From: Sordariomycetes sp. S80-01Y
Lineage: Eukaryota; Ascomycota; Sordariomycetes
DNA: 64,000 nt
Assembly (NCBI GenBank): GCA_037042185.1
Contig: JAXQJY010000020.1
Coordinates: 620,001-684,000, forward strand
Reading direction: 5' to 3'
This document shows, piece by piece, positions 9,821 to 21,917 of this stretch (its first letter is position 1; every line of letters starts with the position of its first letter). The translations under genes were made by a program, and so were the position numbers. Under the pieces are notes generated by a model. That model saw nothing but the letters and a program-made list of their open reading frames with translations. It was not told the origin of the DNA and ran no database searches.

Positions 9821-11989
9821 GGCGAGGAGGGCGGTCGGTAGTGAGGGATGTGGTGGTGTGAGTTGGGTTGAAGATTGGGAATTTGAAGCTGCGCGAGATG
9901 GGCCGAGGCTGATCTGAGATGGAAGTCGCGTGGTGACGTGCCGAGTGGGTTAGTCAGTGGGTGACCTGAAGGGGGATTATATTGAAGCAATTGCAACATC
10001 TTTGACAGACAAATACCACTTTTCAGACCAGTTGCGTGACGAATAGAATAATTTCACACTAATTGAAGTTCTTTTTTGTATAGGGGATGACTTCTGCGCC
10101 TGAAAAAGACGAGTGGCTCAGGGACGGCTTGTACTGCACTATCTCAAGCAAGCAATACCATTGAGGCATCGCGGAGATCAAACCTGGCGCCAAAGTTCTT
10201 TATTAGCAAATTCAAAAGAAGACGGTACGCTATGAACAGCTACGATGTCTCGGGTCAGGTGTGTTAATACGGGCCGCTTGCCTGTTCCCTGCCCCTGAAG
10301 CAATTGTGACCTGAACAAGAGTGCGCTCCTGCCACGTATAGACAGGAGGAAACCAAATTTTGCATTCTTTCAAACTTCAGTAATCTTCTCTTGGCGATCA
10401 GATACTAGATTCAGAAGTTGGAATACCTCAGTAATGAGGCTGGTTTCACAATCGGCCGGTCTCTGCTTCTGTCGCTTGCCCGGCGTCGTAAAGGGCTTTG
10501 GCCCGGCATAAGGGGCTTCGAGACAGCAACTGACTCGCACGCCTTCACAAGTCCTGTATCTTTCATCTATATTACAGGAGACCGCTCATAGACAAAGAAG
10601 CAGTGTCTCATAACATATCAGTCTGAGTGAGGATTAACCAATGAAGAACTGACTCCAAGCTGGACTGAAACCTCGCATCATCGGCAGTAGACTCTCCGGA
10701 CCGTACGCTCCTAATAATTCATATGCTACCTTTGATGTGCTCTTTCTACTTGGATAATAAGTGGCTTCGCGCTGGGTAGAGCAGAGCTGAGTCAAGGGAG
10801 AATTGAAGCCCCAGAATGAGCAGCTATCGTCCTCGATATTCGACGCAATGAGTCAGAAATTTGATCTCTCTTCAGCCTTGGTACTTAGAAAAATTCGAGT
10901 TATGAACCCGGACCCCTTCTGTGTCCGTTGCAGACACCGAGACCGGCTCATCGACCTCCCAGCCAACATCGGAGCCGCACACTCCCAGAAGCCACTTCCT
11001 TGTCACTCCTGCTATTACACTAACAGCTTCATACCGTCTCGAACGGTATATAATCCCAATAATACGGTCATAAAGACCTTGCGGCCGACACGTCGGCGAT
11101 TGCTGAACAGCGTAAGCCTTGACTTCTGTCTTCGTGCGGCTCAGGGGCTGCAAGAAGCATCACACTTGGGGTGTGGGGGTCCTGAGGATGGAAAACGACT
11201 CCACGATTCCTTAAAGATCTTCGTAAATTGAAACCCTTGGCGTGGATTCGCGTCACACGGTCGCTCACTGCGCAACGAGCCATCCCGAGGGGAATCCAAC
11301 CACCGACAACTCAGCATCGAATCACACGTGAACGAAGCTCTTTCTACAATGGCGACAAATTACAACAAAGTCCCTAGGTATATCATTGTATCTATGTCTC
11401 TTTACTCTTAGGTAGATTCGGGGGGCATTGCTGACTATGCCATAGGTGCCCCGTGAATGACCTTCCTCGCCAGCTGATACGCCTCGCCGTGATCACCGTC
11501 GATATAGGAAAGCCCCCAACGGCTTCGTATAGGGACCTGAAAGAACATCCATCTCACCCGCAATTATCTCCGGCCCTGGCGGTCTGAAGGAGCACCAAGT
11601 AGTGAGTCAAGACGTTGAGTGCAGGCCGTCAGCTGAGACCGTACTTCAAGAACGCATCTCTTCGTCTGGCACGGACGCAGGTGCCAACGGCCGATTCACG
11701 AGATCTTCGGTGGGTAATTTAGAAGATTCTCCCTTGCGTCCTGCAGCAGACCTCGTGAATTCAGTCTTCATAGAGCTTAAAGGGGTTGGCTCCTTGTAGA
11801 TATCCGCTGGTGAATTACTCTCGAATCCGGTAGCATCGAGTGAAATCCAGGAGACATAAAAACACAAATTTAATATTCACAATGTTGGAAGACCTCGTGA
11901 TAGAAGGTTGGAAAATTCTGCCTCGAGTATCTGTCTACAGCGTCGAGCGTGTTCTTGGACAACCGTGCCACTAAGCGACCGCGACGAAG

Positions 11990-12660
11990 TTAAGTGCTGC
12001 TCGCAGTCTGCGCCATGGCCGGACAGCCTCAATACTGCGGCCGATTCCAATGCCTTCTTTGAGAAGATAGCTGCGGCCGACGAAAATGGTCATCTCGATG
12101 CCCCTGATGTCAAGCCCTCAGCCAACGGCCGCTCCGTCGCCACTGAGCCTCCTTCGTCGCCTCTTCACAAGCCGACGGCGCATCGCCCTCCTCGGCTTCA
12201 TGCTCGAGCAGGTTTCCAGGCGATCCATGATCTTCTCGTCACAAGCAGCAAGAGATAGTCTCTCGAGAACCGAAACTGCATCAGCTAGGAGTTTTCGTCC
12301 GCACTTACAACCGACTCGCCCGCCTAAGCCCGATCGTGATCGCTGAAGACCCTGCGCCACGCGACGGCCCTGCTGCCGCTGACAGCTTCAAGGCAAAGTT
12401 TCTGTACATGCAGGATGCATAGGCGGTGCAAGGCGGGACGGAAGTCCTCGAGTTGGTGCGGCAGTGCTCGAGCATAGGACGCGGCTTCTAGCCCGCTTCT
12501 ATCGCCGAGCGTGCATTGGGGGCCGGCTCCAGGCTACAAAGTGTTGATCTGGAGATCTCGGCAGACTGTATGCTTGACTGCCTCTTTGGGTCGGATGGCC
12601 CGAGGGGGGGATTTGAAGGACGAGCAGCATAGAGCGCTTCGTGCGTGGGATGGTGAGGAC
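11990..12660 (+). pseudogene. Possible decayed coding sequence of unknown family
   Basis: Conceptual translation on the plus strand gives protein-like stretches in changing frames. Examples are NAFFEKIAAADENGHLDAPD near 12.05 kb, VFVRTYNRLARLSPIVIAED near 12.3 kb, and VLELVRQCSSIG then SVDLEISADCMLDCLFG at 12.45-12.6 kb. These runs have balanced hydrophobic and charged content, unlike the low-complexity translations elsewhere in this gap, but they are separated by several stops and frame changes. I cannot name a family. It could be a dead gene or gene fragment, or chance in GC-rich DNA. The limits are approximate. Confidence 0.3.
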
Positions 12661-13748
12661 GGCTCCCGAGGACATTCGGGAGAAGCAACAACACGGGCCA
12701 GTAAGGGCTGAGCACTCTTGAGAGCCAACAAGCCCCCAAAACCAAGAGCCAATATTAGCCCGCTATCGAGTATCATTCTGCGGTCAGACTTTCGTCCACG
12801 CGCTGAAAAGGTGAGAGCCAAGCCGCAGCCGCCCACCTCGTTGTCCGCAACTCCATCCAATCCCTCCTCGCTTCGCCCAACCTTCCAGATGAGCTGCGAT
12901 GCTACTCGAAAGGCGGCAGGATTCCGGCCCGCGTCGACTAGGCCTTTGCGGAAACCCACCGCAGTTCTGTAAGTGATCTCGTCCGATCGGCTGAGGAAGC
13001 TTGATTCAACCTCGGGACCCAAAGACGCGGAACACGCACATGTAGGCAGGCACCAAGCCAACAGCCCGTGACCACTCAGCCGAGAGGTTCTCGATCATCT
13101 AGACGTCCAGTCCTACGATTCTTATGCCCGATCTCCTGGCGCCCAGCAGCACGGGCTGTGAAGGACAGACCTCGGCTGGCAGTTCCGCTACACGTTGGCT
13201 CCCGACGACAATGACGACGGGACCGCAGCGCCCTCGGGCCAACGAGACACCTACCTACATAGTACCCGCGAGCCACCACTCGGCCTGGTGTCTGGACACG
13301 GCAAGCTGCCCGCCCTGCAGGCGACAGCTGAGAGAAGCCGCGGCGAAGCCCACTGCCGTGCGTCCATGCGGTGCGATGCGGCATGCGATAGTGACAAGAC
13401 CTAGATCCGGACGAAGAAGCCGTTGGGGGGTGCTGCTGCTGCGCTGCGAAGCGACGAGGGCACGGCACTGTATTAGCGGGTGCGACGCCTGCTTTTGGTG
13501 GGTGGTGGTCGTGTAGATTTTATGGCCGATCCGCCGCAACGCGTATCCGAGCTGGGATGCCCCGCGCCGGCAAGATGCAGCGGCTTCTGGCGAATCAGGG
13601 GGTCATACCGGGGGGTGGTTGGGCGAGGTTTGGGGGACTCGCTTCTCAGAGCACTGAGTTCAATAGTTGTTTCGAAGTTGAGTGAGGAGATTAGACGCAG
13701 AGGAGAGGGATGAACGGTGAGAGAATTATTTCTTTGTTGTTTCCGTGA

Positions 13749-13762
13749 TTGCTTGCTTGCTG

Positions 13763-13795
<33 letters not shown>

Positions 13796-13809
13796 ATCGC
13801 TTGATCGCT
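13749..13809. repeat. CTTG tetranucleotide microsatellite
   Basis: About ten tandem copies of GCTT/CTTG run from roughly 13749 to 13795, with a GCTG variant early on. Two GATCGCTT copies follow. It lies in non-coding DNA just 3' of the Ser-rich gene. Confidence 0.85.
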
Positions 13810-13980
13810 CGTGTCTAAGTGATACACCTGTGACCTCCCTTCCCATTTCCTACCAGTTTCCGTTTGACGCCATTAAGAGAACAATGACCAGATATCTCCA
13901 ATCCCAATTGATAACCACCGTGATGCAATGAAGAAGTGACCGGCGACGGCCTCTTCACCGAGGGATGCCGCTGTGTCAGC

Positions 13981-14575
13981 TCATCTCTGCGCCCCGGACC
14001 CCTGTCCGCCGTTCCCTCGGTTCTGCGTCAACATGCTCACGAGGCTGTCCACCATCCTGAGCTCGGGCGAGAAGGCAAAGTGGCAGTTGTCGTCGTGCGA
14101 GCCCGCGCCCGCAGTCGTCGCGGAGCTCGAACCGCTGACGGAGCGTGACGAGGGTGTCGAGGCCGAGTCGTTGCTCGACGCGGAGCCGTAGCGCGGCGTG
14201 GATGAGTCGGCGTTGGAGGACATGGCGGTGCTTGTGCTTGTGCTTGCGGGTGAGGCTGGCTCGTAGGTGTGGCTGAGAAAGTCCTCGGCGGGCGGCGTGA
14301 GGACGGGAAGAAGGCGAGGGTCGAGGCGCTTGGAAGATCGCTTCTTGGACGTTGATGATGATGAGGTGGACGAGTGTGTAGATTTCCCGAGTCGCTTACT
14401 TCCCGATTTGGACTTGTGAGAAGCTGTGCGCCGTGTAAGTCGAGGGAGGGATCAACAGGCACGACGGGCGTTCTGGACAGGGCGACGAGGAGTGGGAAGG
14501 GAGAAAAGACTTACACTTGGCCTCGGAGGGTTTGTACTTGTCGTGGCCTGACGAGGTGCCCCGGGGATGCCCCAT
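13981..14575 (-). CDS. Small Ser/Thr-rich protein, unknown function
   Basis: Two exons on the minus strand, 14575-14515 and 14423-13981, with a 91-bp intron (GTAAGT ... CACAG); 167 residues. The N-terminal half is basic and Ser/Lys-rich (KSKSGSKRLGK and similar), followed by RLDPRLLPVLTPPAEDFLSHTY. A low-complexity Ser/Thr region follows, then a C-terminal segment HFAFSPELRMVDSLVSMLTQ that looks like one amphipathic helix and is probably the conserved part. There is no signal peptide or membrane segment. The two ordered patches in a disordered protein suggest a docking or regulatory factor, but I recognise no family. The splice and intact frame across a GC-rich low-complexity region support a real gene. 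Confidence 0.65.
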
Positions 14576-17500
14576 GATTTAAGTACGGGAGAGCCGACCT
14601 CCTAGACCGGTGACGGCACGCGGGCAGGCGGGCTGGCGGACAAGGTTTCACTGGGACCAAAAGGCAAAAGGCAAGGCTTCTCCAGCGAAAATGGTGGTGC
14701 CGGGCGGCGGGCGGCTTGACGGGCGCCGAGATCAGACCCCTGCCTGCCAGATCGAGTATCGGAGGCTCCTGGGCTGTGGGCGCGCACGCAAGGAGGTGAT
14801 GGTGGTGGTGCTGCTGCTACTGCTATAGCAGTGCAGGTATAGGGACTATGGTGCTAGGTCAATGATGCTGGTGCCGGTGCCGGTGCTGGTGCTGTTCGCG
14901 GTCGAGCTCGCCGCAAAGAGACACAGGTCAGGAACAAGAGACAGTTTCGACTTGGCAGAGATCCAGCAGCAGCGGGCATACGGGCTTTCAAAGACATCAG
15001 GGGGGGAGGAGGCGGCCATCCAGGAGCTTTATATCTACGGTCTCAAGCAGAGTAGCGCAGGGCAGCGCAGAGCCAGAGTCATGATTTGATTTAGAGCTGA
15101 GATGAGAGACCAACGCGCAAACAACACAAGACCCTGCATTGCAAGGGCCCGGCGCTCGAGGCCAGCGCTCCATAACGCCGGCGTGCTGACGACGATCTCC
15201 AGCCGGCCGGGCAGTGGGCTCTTAGGCCCGACAGCGCAGCATCAAGCAGCACCACCACCACCAGCAGGACTGCCCGTGCCCGTATCATCGTCGTACCGTT
15301 CGCGGAGCTGGCGTCGAAACGGCAGACGCAGGCTGGCTGTTGGCGACGCATCGAACGCTACATGGCGCCGTTCGAAGCAGCCCCAAGGTACGGAGCACGG
15401 ATACTTCCACTGAGTAAAGGCAAAATGCCCGGTGGTGCAGCAGTGGCGGAGGGCAATATGGGGGCCATCGGCGCGGAGATGGGAGGCCCGTCGGTAGAGG
15501 CCGGCGGTAGAGGGGGCTATCGCCGCTGAGTGAAATTTCGACGGCGGCCGACGTGCCACTGCCAGCGGGCGGCTCTTTGAACCAACCTGAGGTTGCCGCA
15601 AGCTGCTGTTGGTGGTACAGCACCGGCCACCGGCCACCAGCCACCACTACAGGCCCCGGGGCAGCAGCCACCAGCCACTGATGCGCCCTACCACGCAACC
15701 ACTATAGCGCCTGCTGCCAGTCCTGCCGATTACTGTACTCCTTACAGGCTGCTGTGATCTTGCGGCGCTGCAAGGGTGTCGATGTAGGCCCAGCCGGTCG
15801 GTGCCGCATGCCCGGGCATGTCATTGTCCAAATGACTGCCGTTGCGGAATGCCTCCTACTACTATTCCGACTTGGTATATCATAGAGCAGCGCCTGCGCT
15901 ACCACTGCACCCGCTGTCCGTCCACGGGCTCTGCTCTTGGCAGGACTTTGTCTCCCATACGTACCGCCGCAGCAAATAGTCTCCTGCCCAGGGATGCCCT
16001 CGTAACGGTGACGACAGAAAGGCAATTCATCTTCCCGACGACGACGACGACGACGCGGAGGTCCCTAATAGCGGTGATGCGCGCGTGTGCTGATCGTCCC
16101 GCCCCGAAAGATTCCCAAATCCAATCACCAGAATACCATTCCTGCTTCAGTAAATGCCGTCGGAAGCGGTGCCGAGATGCCAAATCAGCGTTTCGCGATT
16201 TCCACCCCGTCCATCCTGTCCTGTCCTGGCCCTTTAGACTCCCCCCCGCCGCCGCTGGGGCCGCCGCTGGGGCGCCAAGTCGTTCCCGCACCTCTGTCTC
16301 ACCAACAACTCATCAAAGCCGCACCCTTTTCCCCATCTAATTCATGCGACTCACCGAACTTCGAGCGAGCGAGCGTCGATGATGGGCCAAGCACGTAGCA
16401 TCGGCGGCGAGCACGGCGGTGGGAATCTCGGGCGTAAGCTCAGTTCCTCTTCGCCGACCGCGGGTTGGCTGCCAGTGCACTGATGCTGCTTCGTAGTACC
16501 GCCAGTAGGATGTCATTATAACGTACTGGCTTACCGCATGTGGCTGAAACGCCCGGGTCTTGCACGGGAGTCTGGACGTATCGCCACTTTCTCGATGTGA
16601 TCAGTGTACATATTTGCAACAGATGCTATGGCGCGGCTATATGGCTTGTTTTTTCGACACTGAACACGCCAGCCAGTCAGCCCACCCGCTGCATTCGCCG
16701 ACAAACCCCGTTGCTCGAAAGAAACGTACTTTCAGGACTCGGGCCAACAGCAGCCAACAACCAACAGCCAGCAGGAAAGATCCGCGCCGTCGCAAAAACA
16801 GCCCGGCATTGATCGTCAGTGCCACCGCCGTCCCCGTGACGGCAGCCAGCACCCCTCCGAACGAACCAACGACACCCGAAGATTCCAGGCAGGGCTAGGA
16901 CTCACCGTCTTGTCGGCCGAGTGTCGGCCGCGAAAAATTGAAGCAGGAGATCAGAGGGGTTCAGTTGGATGCGACGTCGTTCGGGGTGCCGGCAGTTGGG
17001 CGCAGGGGTCCGGCTCGACGGCCGGGCGTTGGGCTGCGCTGGGGAATGTGAGCGACCGCTCGCGCGGGGGGCAAGTGTGTGGCCTTGTAATCATTCTTTA
17101 CGAATTACATGCGCTTTGAAGCTTTGCCGTGGACATGGCCAAAGTTTCTCTCCTTGTGTAGTAATCACGAAAGTCGCCGTGAGCAATTTCCGGATTGGGA
17201 TAATGTTTCTGCAACTGAGGTTGAGTCCGTACGACGCTCAGGAACCGTTTGGCCATCGCAAATGTCTCGTCTTAGCTCGTCAGCATTCAGGCTCCTCCTA
17301 ATGACAAAGTAAGATTTAACCGTAAGAGAAAGCGTAAACGGCAATCCCTGGATCTGGCCAAGGGTAGCGGCGGGGAGAGGGGCACGCATCGCGCTACAGG
17401 GTAGCCAAATCAAGCCCGAGACATCCACCTGACCGCCTTCCTCTAGCATAATTCTGCCGTCAGAAACCCCCACCCATTCGAGTCACCGCCCTCATTTTTT

Positions 17501-17609
17501 GTCATCGCGAACAAAGTCCATCCAACCCAGCTTCACGCACGCGCCTTACCTCTCCGCCCTCCCACGAGCCGCCCCAAACCGACACACACAAACCTCCGCC
17601 GACGTCACC
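14576..17609. other. 3-kb non-coding interval with simple repeats
   Basis: This is the region upstream of both the Ser-rich gene (minus) and the RPB12 gene (plus). Visible structure is limited to short tandem repeats: GCTGGTGCCGGT-type repeats near 14.87 kb, CCACCGG/CCACCAG units near 15.63 kb, a GAC triplet run near 16.04 kb and a duplicated CCGCCGCTGGGG unit near 16.25 kb. The open frames have low-complexity translations. No gene is supported. Confidence 0.5.
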
Positions 17610-17883
17610 ATGCCCCGCGAGGACTACCAGCTCCCCACCGCCGCCGCGCGCGGCTCGACCAACGTGGGCAGCAACACCGACGTGCGCTCCGTCATGACCT
17701 ACCTGTGCGGCGACTGCGGCGGGAGCGTCAGCCTGGGCAAGGACGCGCTGGTTGCGTGTCCGCACTGCGCGGGCAGGGTACTTTACAAGGAGCGGACGAA
17801 GCGGTGAGTCTGGAGATGGAAGTTTGTGCTAGCGATGCGAGTGCTGATGATCTTGTAGCATGGTGCAATTCGAGGCGCGATAG
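17610..17883 (+). CDS. RPC10: RNA polymerases I/II/III shared subunit RPABC4 (Rpb12/Rpc10)
   Basis: Two exons, 17610-17803 and 17859-17883, with a 55-bp intron; 72 residues, against 70 in yeast and 58 in human. This is the smallest zinc-ribbon subunit shared by all three nuclear RNA polymerases; it bridges the two largest-subunit modules. The ribbon is YLCGDCGGS followed by VACPHCAGRVLYK, four cysteines in CxxC pairs. The conserved C-terminus KERTKRMVQFEAR is completed by the tiny second exon, which proves the splice. The N-terminal 30 residues are a variable extension. Its 3' end converges on GPN1, a GTPase needed for RNA polymerase assembly and import. Confidence 0.96.
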
Positions 17884-18065
17884 AAGAGGCACGAGGATAC
17901 GAAAGCGCGTGGATGGAATCGGCATCAGGAAGCGTGGGAGACAGTTAGACCTATGACTGGGAAGGTGCACGGAGTTGCATGATTTGAAATGATATCTTTC
18001 CGAGACGACCGTGTCTGATAAACCCACACAACGCCAGACTCCTTTTCCTAGAAACCCAGAGGCGA

Positions 18066-19279
18066 TCAGCCCTGTCGGTGCAGGTACTTTGCAAAACTCG
18101 CGTCCGCCATGACGCTATCATCATTCCCATCCCCCAGCGCGGCCTGGTACCGCGCCTGCAAGCCCTCCCTCTCCGCAACCGCATCATCTTCGCTGTCGTA
18201 GTCGTCCGCATCGCTCGCCACCTCGAGGTCGTCGTCATCGTCCTTCTTGCCGGGCAGGTCCTGCCCGTGGACGGACATGCCGCCCATCATCTTGTCGAGC
18301 TCCTTGTCGCGGTTCTCCTTCTTGGCCTGCTCGCGCTCCTCTCGCCGCCGCTGCAGCTCGGGCAGGTAGTCGTCTAAGAACTCCTGCTTCTTCTCCCCCA
18401 CCGCCTCGAAGAACTCGTCCATGCCCGTGCCCACCTTTGACGAGACGCCCACGACGCTGAGGTGCGCGTAGAACTCCTCCAGCATCAGGCTCATGCTGTT
18501 CAGCAGAGAGCCCATGTAGCCGCTGCCGCCGTGCCCGCCCTCTCCCCCGCCGAGGTTGTCCTCGCTCTCGTCCCTCCTCAGCGCATCCTGGAAGGCCTCA
18601 AAGTCCGTCATCCACTCCTTGGCAAACTCCGCATCCTTGACGTCCGTCTTGTTGAACACCAGGATCATCGGCAGCTTCGTCTTGTACAGGATGGAGCACG
18701 CGTAGAGCATGTTGCTCATGAAGGTGCTCGTGCTCGTCGTCCGTGGCGTGTCGATAATGTACGCTATGACCGTGGGGAACGAACTCGCCAGACTCTCCAG
18801 CAGGATGGTTCCCGAAGCTGACCAGACGAAGACTTCAATCTGGCCGGGTGTGTCGACCAGGATGTTCTCGATGGGCTTCTTCCCCTCCTGAGGCTTCGCG
18901 CGCTTCTCGAGCAGGTTGACGATCTGATCGACCTTGGTCGCAAACAGATTCAGGCTGGTCAGAATGCCTCCGTTGGGTCCGAGGTTGTACTGCTTCATCA
19001 CCTCCTCGTAGTTGACGCTGTCGCGGATGTCGATGTTGGACTCGAAGGGCGTGGAGAGAACGGCCGGGTCGAGGTTGATAACGTAGGGAGGCTTCTGCTT
19101 CTGGTGGAGGTAGGCATTTACGCGGCGCATGAAGGTTGTTTTACCGGACCCTGAGGGAACGTTAGACGTCGAAGAGCAGCGGGAGACGAGGGAGGTTTAC
19201 CTGCCATGCCGATGCAGACGATGGCGGGGGGCGCTGTTTTGGGGTCAAAGGGCGCATCGTCGGCGGTGGACGAGGCCAT
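18066..19279 (-). CDS. NPA3: GPN-loop GTPase 1 (Npa3/XAB1 homologue)
   Basis: Two exons on the minus strand, 19279-19201 and 19150-18066, with a 50-bp intron; 387 residues. GPN1 acts with GPN2 and GPN3 in assembly and nuclear import of RNA polymerase II. The P-loop GMAGSGKTTF is rebuilt across the intron. The family-defining Gly-Pro-Asn loop is visible in [14 protein letters not shown], the G3 box in DTPGQIEVF and the G4 box in VFNKTDV. After the GTPase core (about residues 20-265) comes a charged coiled coil ([16 protein letters not shown]) and an acidic tail, as in Npa3. The start ATG gives the usual short N-terminus before CIGMAG. It is in tandem with the BUD7-like gene upstream and convergent with RPC10. 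Confidence 0.96.
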
Positions 19280-19610
19280 CGTTGCGCTTTCTGTACAGTC
19301 GCTGTAGGATTCGTGGAGGGACTTGGTGGAGGGATGATGTTGCGATGGAGAGATGAGGAATGGACTTTTTGGCAGTTGGAGCTCTGATGCAAGAAAATCA
19401 ATGCCCCGCCGCGGGGCCGAAGCAGCGTCACCGGCGCGTTCAGCATGGCAGGGGTCCCGGCACTACCTTAGCTTTTATTGACATCCCTTTCGATATTGCG
19501 AGCTCCTCGAATTCAGCCCATATGGCGTACACCATCCATCATGTCTATGTACTCGCCTGCTCTCGGACTTCCCGTGCAATCGTCTAAGCTTCCACCAGCT
19601 CAACAACCTA
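19280..19610. other. Intergenic region (GPN1 promoter)
   Basis: These 331 bp lie between the stop of the ChAPs gene and the start of GPN1, both on the minus strand. No other feature is seen. Confidence 0.5.
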
Positions 19611-21917
19611 CTAACCATCCGTCCCGCTGCTGCGGAACGTCGCACACAACGCCGCATAGTGATGCGTCAGGTCCAGCACGTTCTGAGGCAGGCTTGTCGC
19701 CTGGATGATACTCCTGACCTTGACCGCGCCCTCGTCCTCGATCAGCGCCCTCACCGTGTGCAGCAGCTCCGGGCTGAACTCGCTGTACCACCTGTACTGC
19801 CATGCCACCAGCCTGATCACCGCCTGCACCGTGTCCCTCGTGCCCTTCAGCGTGCGGTACATGCGCAGGATACCTGCCAGAGCCCTGGGGCTGAATCGCA
19901 AGGACAGGCAGGCCCGGTACGCCTCGACAGCTTCGTCCTGGTGCTGCAGTCGCTCGGCAAGCTGGCCGAGGATCTCCCACTCCTCGGCAGACTTCTTGTA
20001 TTGCATCTGTTGGGCGCGATACTGGGCCATCTGGGTGCGCCATATGGTGTAGACGCGCAGGTCTTCGTAGAGAACCATGAAGAGGCTGTCCAGCCAGCGC
20101 TCACAGAGGCGCTTCGTGTTGAGCTTGGAGAGATGGTCGTCGTTGGCGGCCTGAAAAGTTAGCAAAGAAGAACCACGACGACTGGGATACGTACATTCTC
20201 CGTGTCGGCCTTGATCTCGTTGGGGTCGATCGTGCTGGACGGCTTCTCAACCTCGTTCGCGTCACCGTTGGGAGCCAACGTGTCGGCAGTATCTGCCTTC
20301 GGTTTCTCCTCATCTTCAGACTCCTCTCCTCCGTTGGTAGCTGCCTCCGAGGGCTCCTTGATCCCGTCAACGCTCGAGTTGCGTTTCGTCGCTGGCTGCG
20401 TGGCCTCGTGCTTCTCGGTGCGGTACTCGTCCTCCATGACGAAAACATTGCTCCTGATCTTGAGGAGTTGATCCCAGCCAATCTTAGACGTCATCTCAGC
20501 CAGGATGGCGTACGCAGCCTTGAAAGTGCCCTTGTACGTCGCGGCACGCAGGCCTAGTAGACTAGGATCGACCTGCTCAGAGAACCGCGACTCAGGCTCG
20601 CTGTCGATCTCATCGAGGCGGGTCTCTTGCAGAAGCGGCAGGGAAACCTCCTTGGGCTCTGGCATGACGGGGGTGTCCTTGTCCTGGTATGTGAACATTG
20701 GGCACGAGTTGAGGATTGTTAGCGCGTTCTCCCAGTCTTCCATAGCCACATACACCTGGGCTAGACGCGCCCATGTGCCGAACTCGCTAGGGGCGGCAAT
20801 GGTGCTTCGGTCGGCGCATTGCATGGCCGTCTTGAGTCTTGACTCTTTCTCTTCCGGAGTGCCGGCTTTCTGAGCCTTTTGCAGAAGGAACTCGGCCTGT
20901 GCGTCGAGCATCACGTAGTCCATGGGGATGTCTTGCAGCGACTGGTACAACGTCCTCACACCGGCCACTTCCTCGTTGCCCATGAACAGTACCTTCGCTA
21001 GGAGTGAAGAAACCTCGACGCTTTGTGTGCGGAGCTTTTCAAACAGATTGATGCCCGATGCGTATCGACCGGTTGTCTGAAGGTACCTTAAAAGTCCACT
21101 CGTCAGGTGGTTCGAAACAGCCGTCGGTACTTGAACGACACTGTCGGAGCCCAGTTGCCATCCTGTTTGCTGCTGTTAGCTGAGCCCTTTCAAAGGACAT
21201 CCAAAACCTACCCCTGAAAAAGAGCTGCTCGGCGGCATTGAGGAAGCGGTGCTCCGTCTCGGTGTTTGTGACGGGGTTGAAACGACGGACGCCCATGATC
21301 CTCCTAATAGTCTCGCCACTACCGTCGTCTGCGTATGAGTACGCCCTCAAGACACTGCATAGGTACGTTTCGAGCCAGAGCTCGTCGGTCGCCTTTCGCT
21401 TCTCGCCTCGCTCGTCCACGCAGTAGCTCTCGACCGTGCCGGGGATGGAGACGTGTATCCGCATGTCGAGCCTTGAGAAGGCATTGTAGCAGCTGCAACG
21501 GTCAGCCTCTCGTCCATCGCATGCTACCGGAACAAGCGTACCAATATATCCCCTCCACGATCCGGCTCGTCGCATTGGGCCCGTGCTCTTTGTAGGTCAG
21601 GGTGTTGATGTACGCAGCTAAACTGGCCGATGATGAGGCGTCGACTCCGGTAACATGGTGGTATATTCCAGTCTATCCCGTCAGCCATTGGATCCCCGAT
21701 GGGCGAACGCGAGTTCCTACCTGCTTCCCCTGATTGCGCGTCGCCTGCTTCACAAGGTGTACTAGGTCGGGCGGACCAAGCTCTCGCAGAGCTAATAGCG
21801 ATTCTGTGCGCGCATCGATGGATTCGTGCAGGATCTCCTCCGTGAGCCTGCAACCGTTAGCAACAATCGGTGAAGGGGCTTCTGGAGGTCGTACTCAGGG
21901 ACGGCTGGCGCTAGCAT
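19611..21917 (-). CDS. ChAPs family protein (BUD7/BCH1/CHS6-like), exomer component
   Basis: Six exons on the minus strand: 21917-21895, 21847-21721, 21672-21542, 21492-21212, 21162-20195 and 20150-19611. The five introns are 44-49 bp and every junction keeps frame; 689 residues. ChAPs proteins bind Chs5 and Arf1 at the trans-Golgi network and form exomer, the cargo adaptor that sends chitin synthase and other membrane proteins to the surface. Family features include TPR-like helical repeats (AEFLLQKAQKAG, GTWARLAQVYVAMEDWENALTIL) and the conserved C-terminal half with RLCERWLDSLFMVLYEDLRVY and WQYRWYSEFSPELLHTVRALI. An acidic linker lies near residues 440-500. Yeast has four paralogues; this reads as the BUD7/BCH1 type. 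Its promoter is shared with HIR3. Confidence 0.93.

Larger units (their letters stand above)
9821..13980. other. Gene-poor 4.2-kb region
   Basis: Between the HIT gene and the Ser-rich small gene I find no intact gene with recognisable motifs. The first 2 kb (to about 11.9 kb) is richer in A/T than the rest of the window. From about 12.0 to 13.5 kb the composition returns to coding-like GC, but frames are interrupted (listed as a pseudogene candidate). A CTTG microsatellite lies near 13.75 kb. Confidence 0.5.

Noticed and set aside
10803-11231. A 142-codon open frame in the gene-poor island
   Set aside because: It begins with a non-ATG codon, has no domain and no splice partner, and its composition looks random.
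11988-12005. A GAAGTTAAGTGC word resembling part of a 5S rRNA
   Set aside because: The rest of the 5S sequence and its internal control boxes are absent.
12534-13061. A 175-codon minus-strand open frame
   Set aside because: Both strands are open here because of base composition. No motif or signal peptide is visible and no family is recognised.
19611-20043. Overlapping open frames on both strands at the 3' end of the ChAPs gene
   Set aside because: Only the frame continuing the spliced minus-strand gene shows the conserved RLCERWLDSLFMVLYEDL block.
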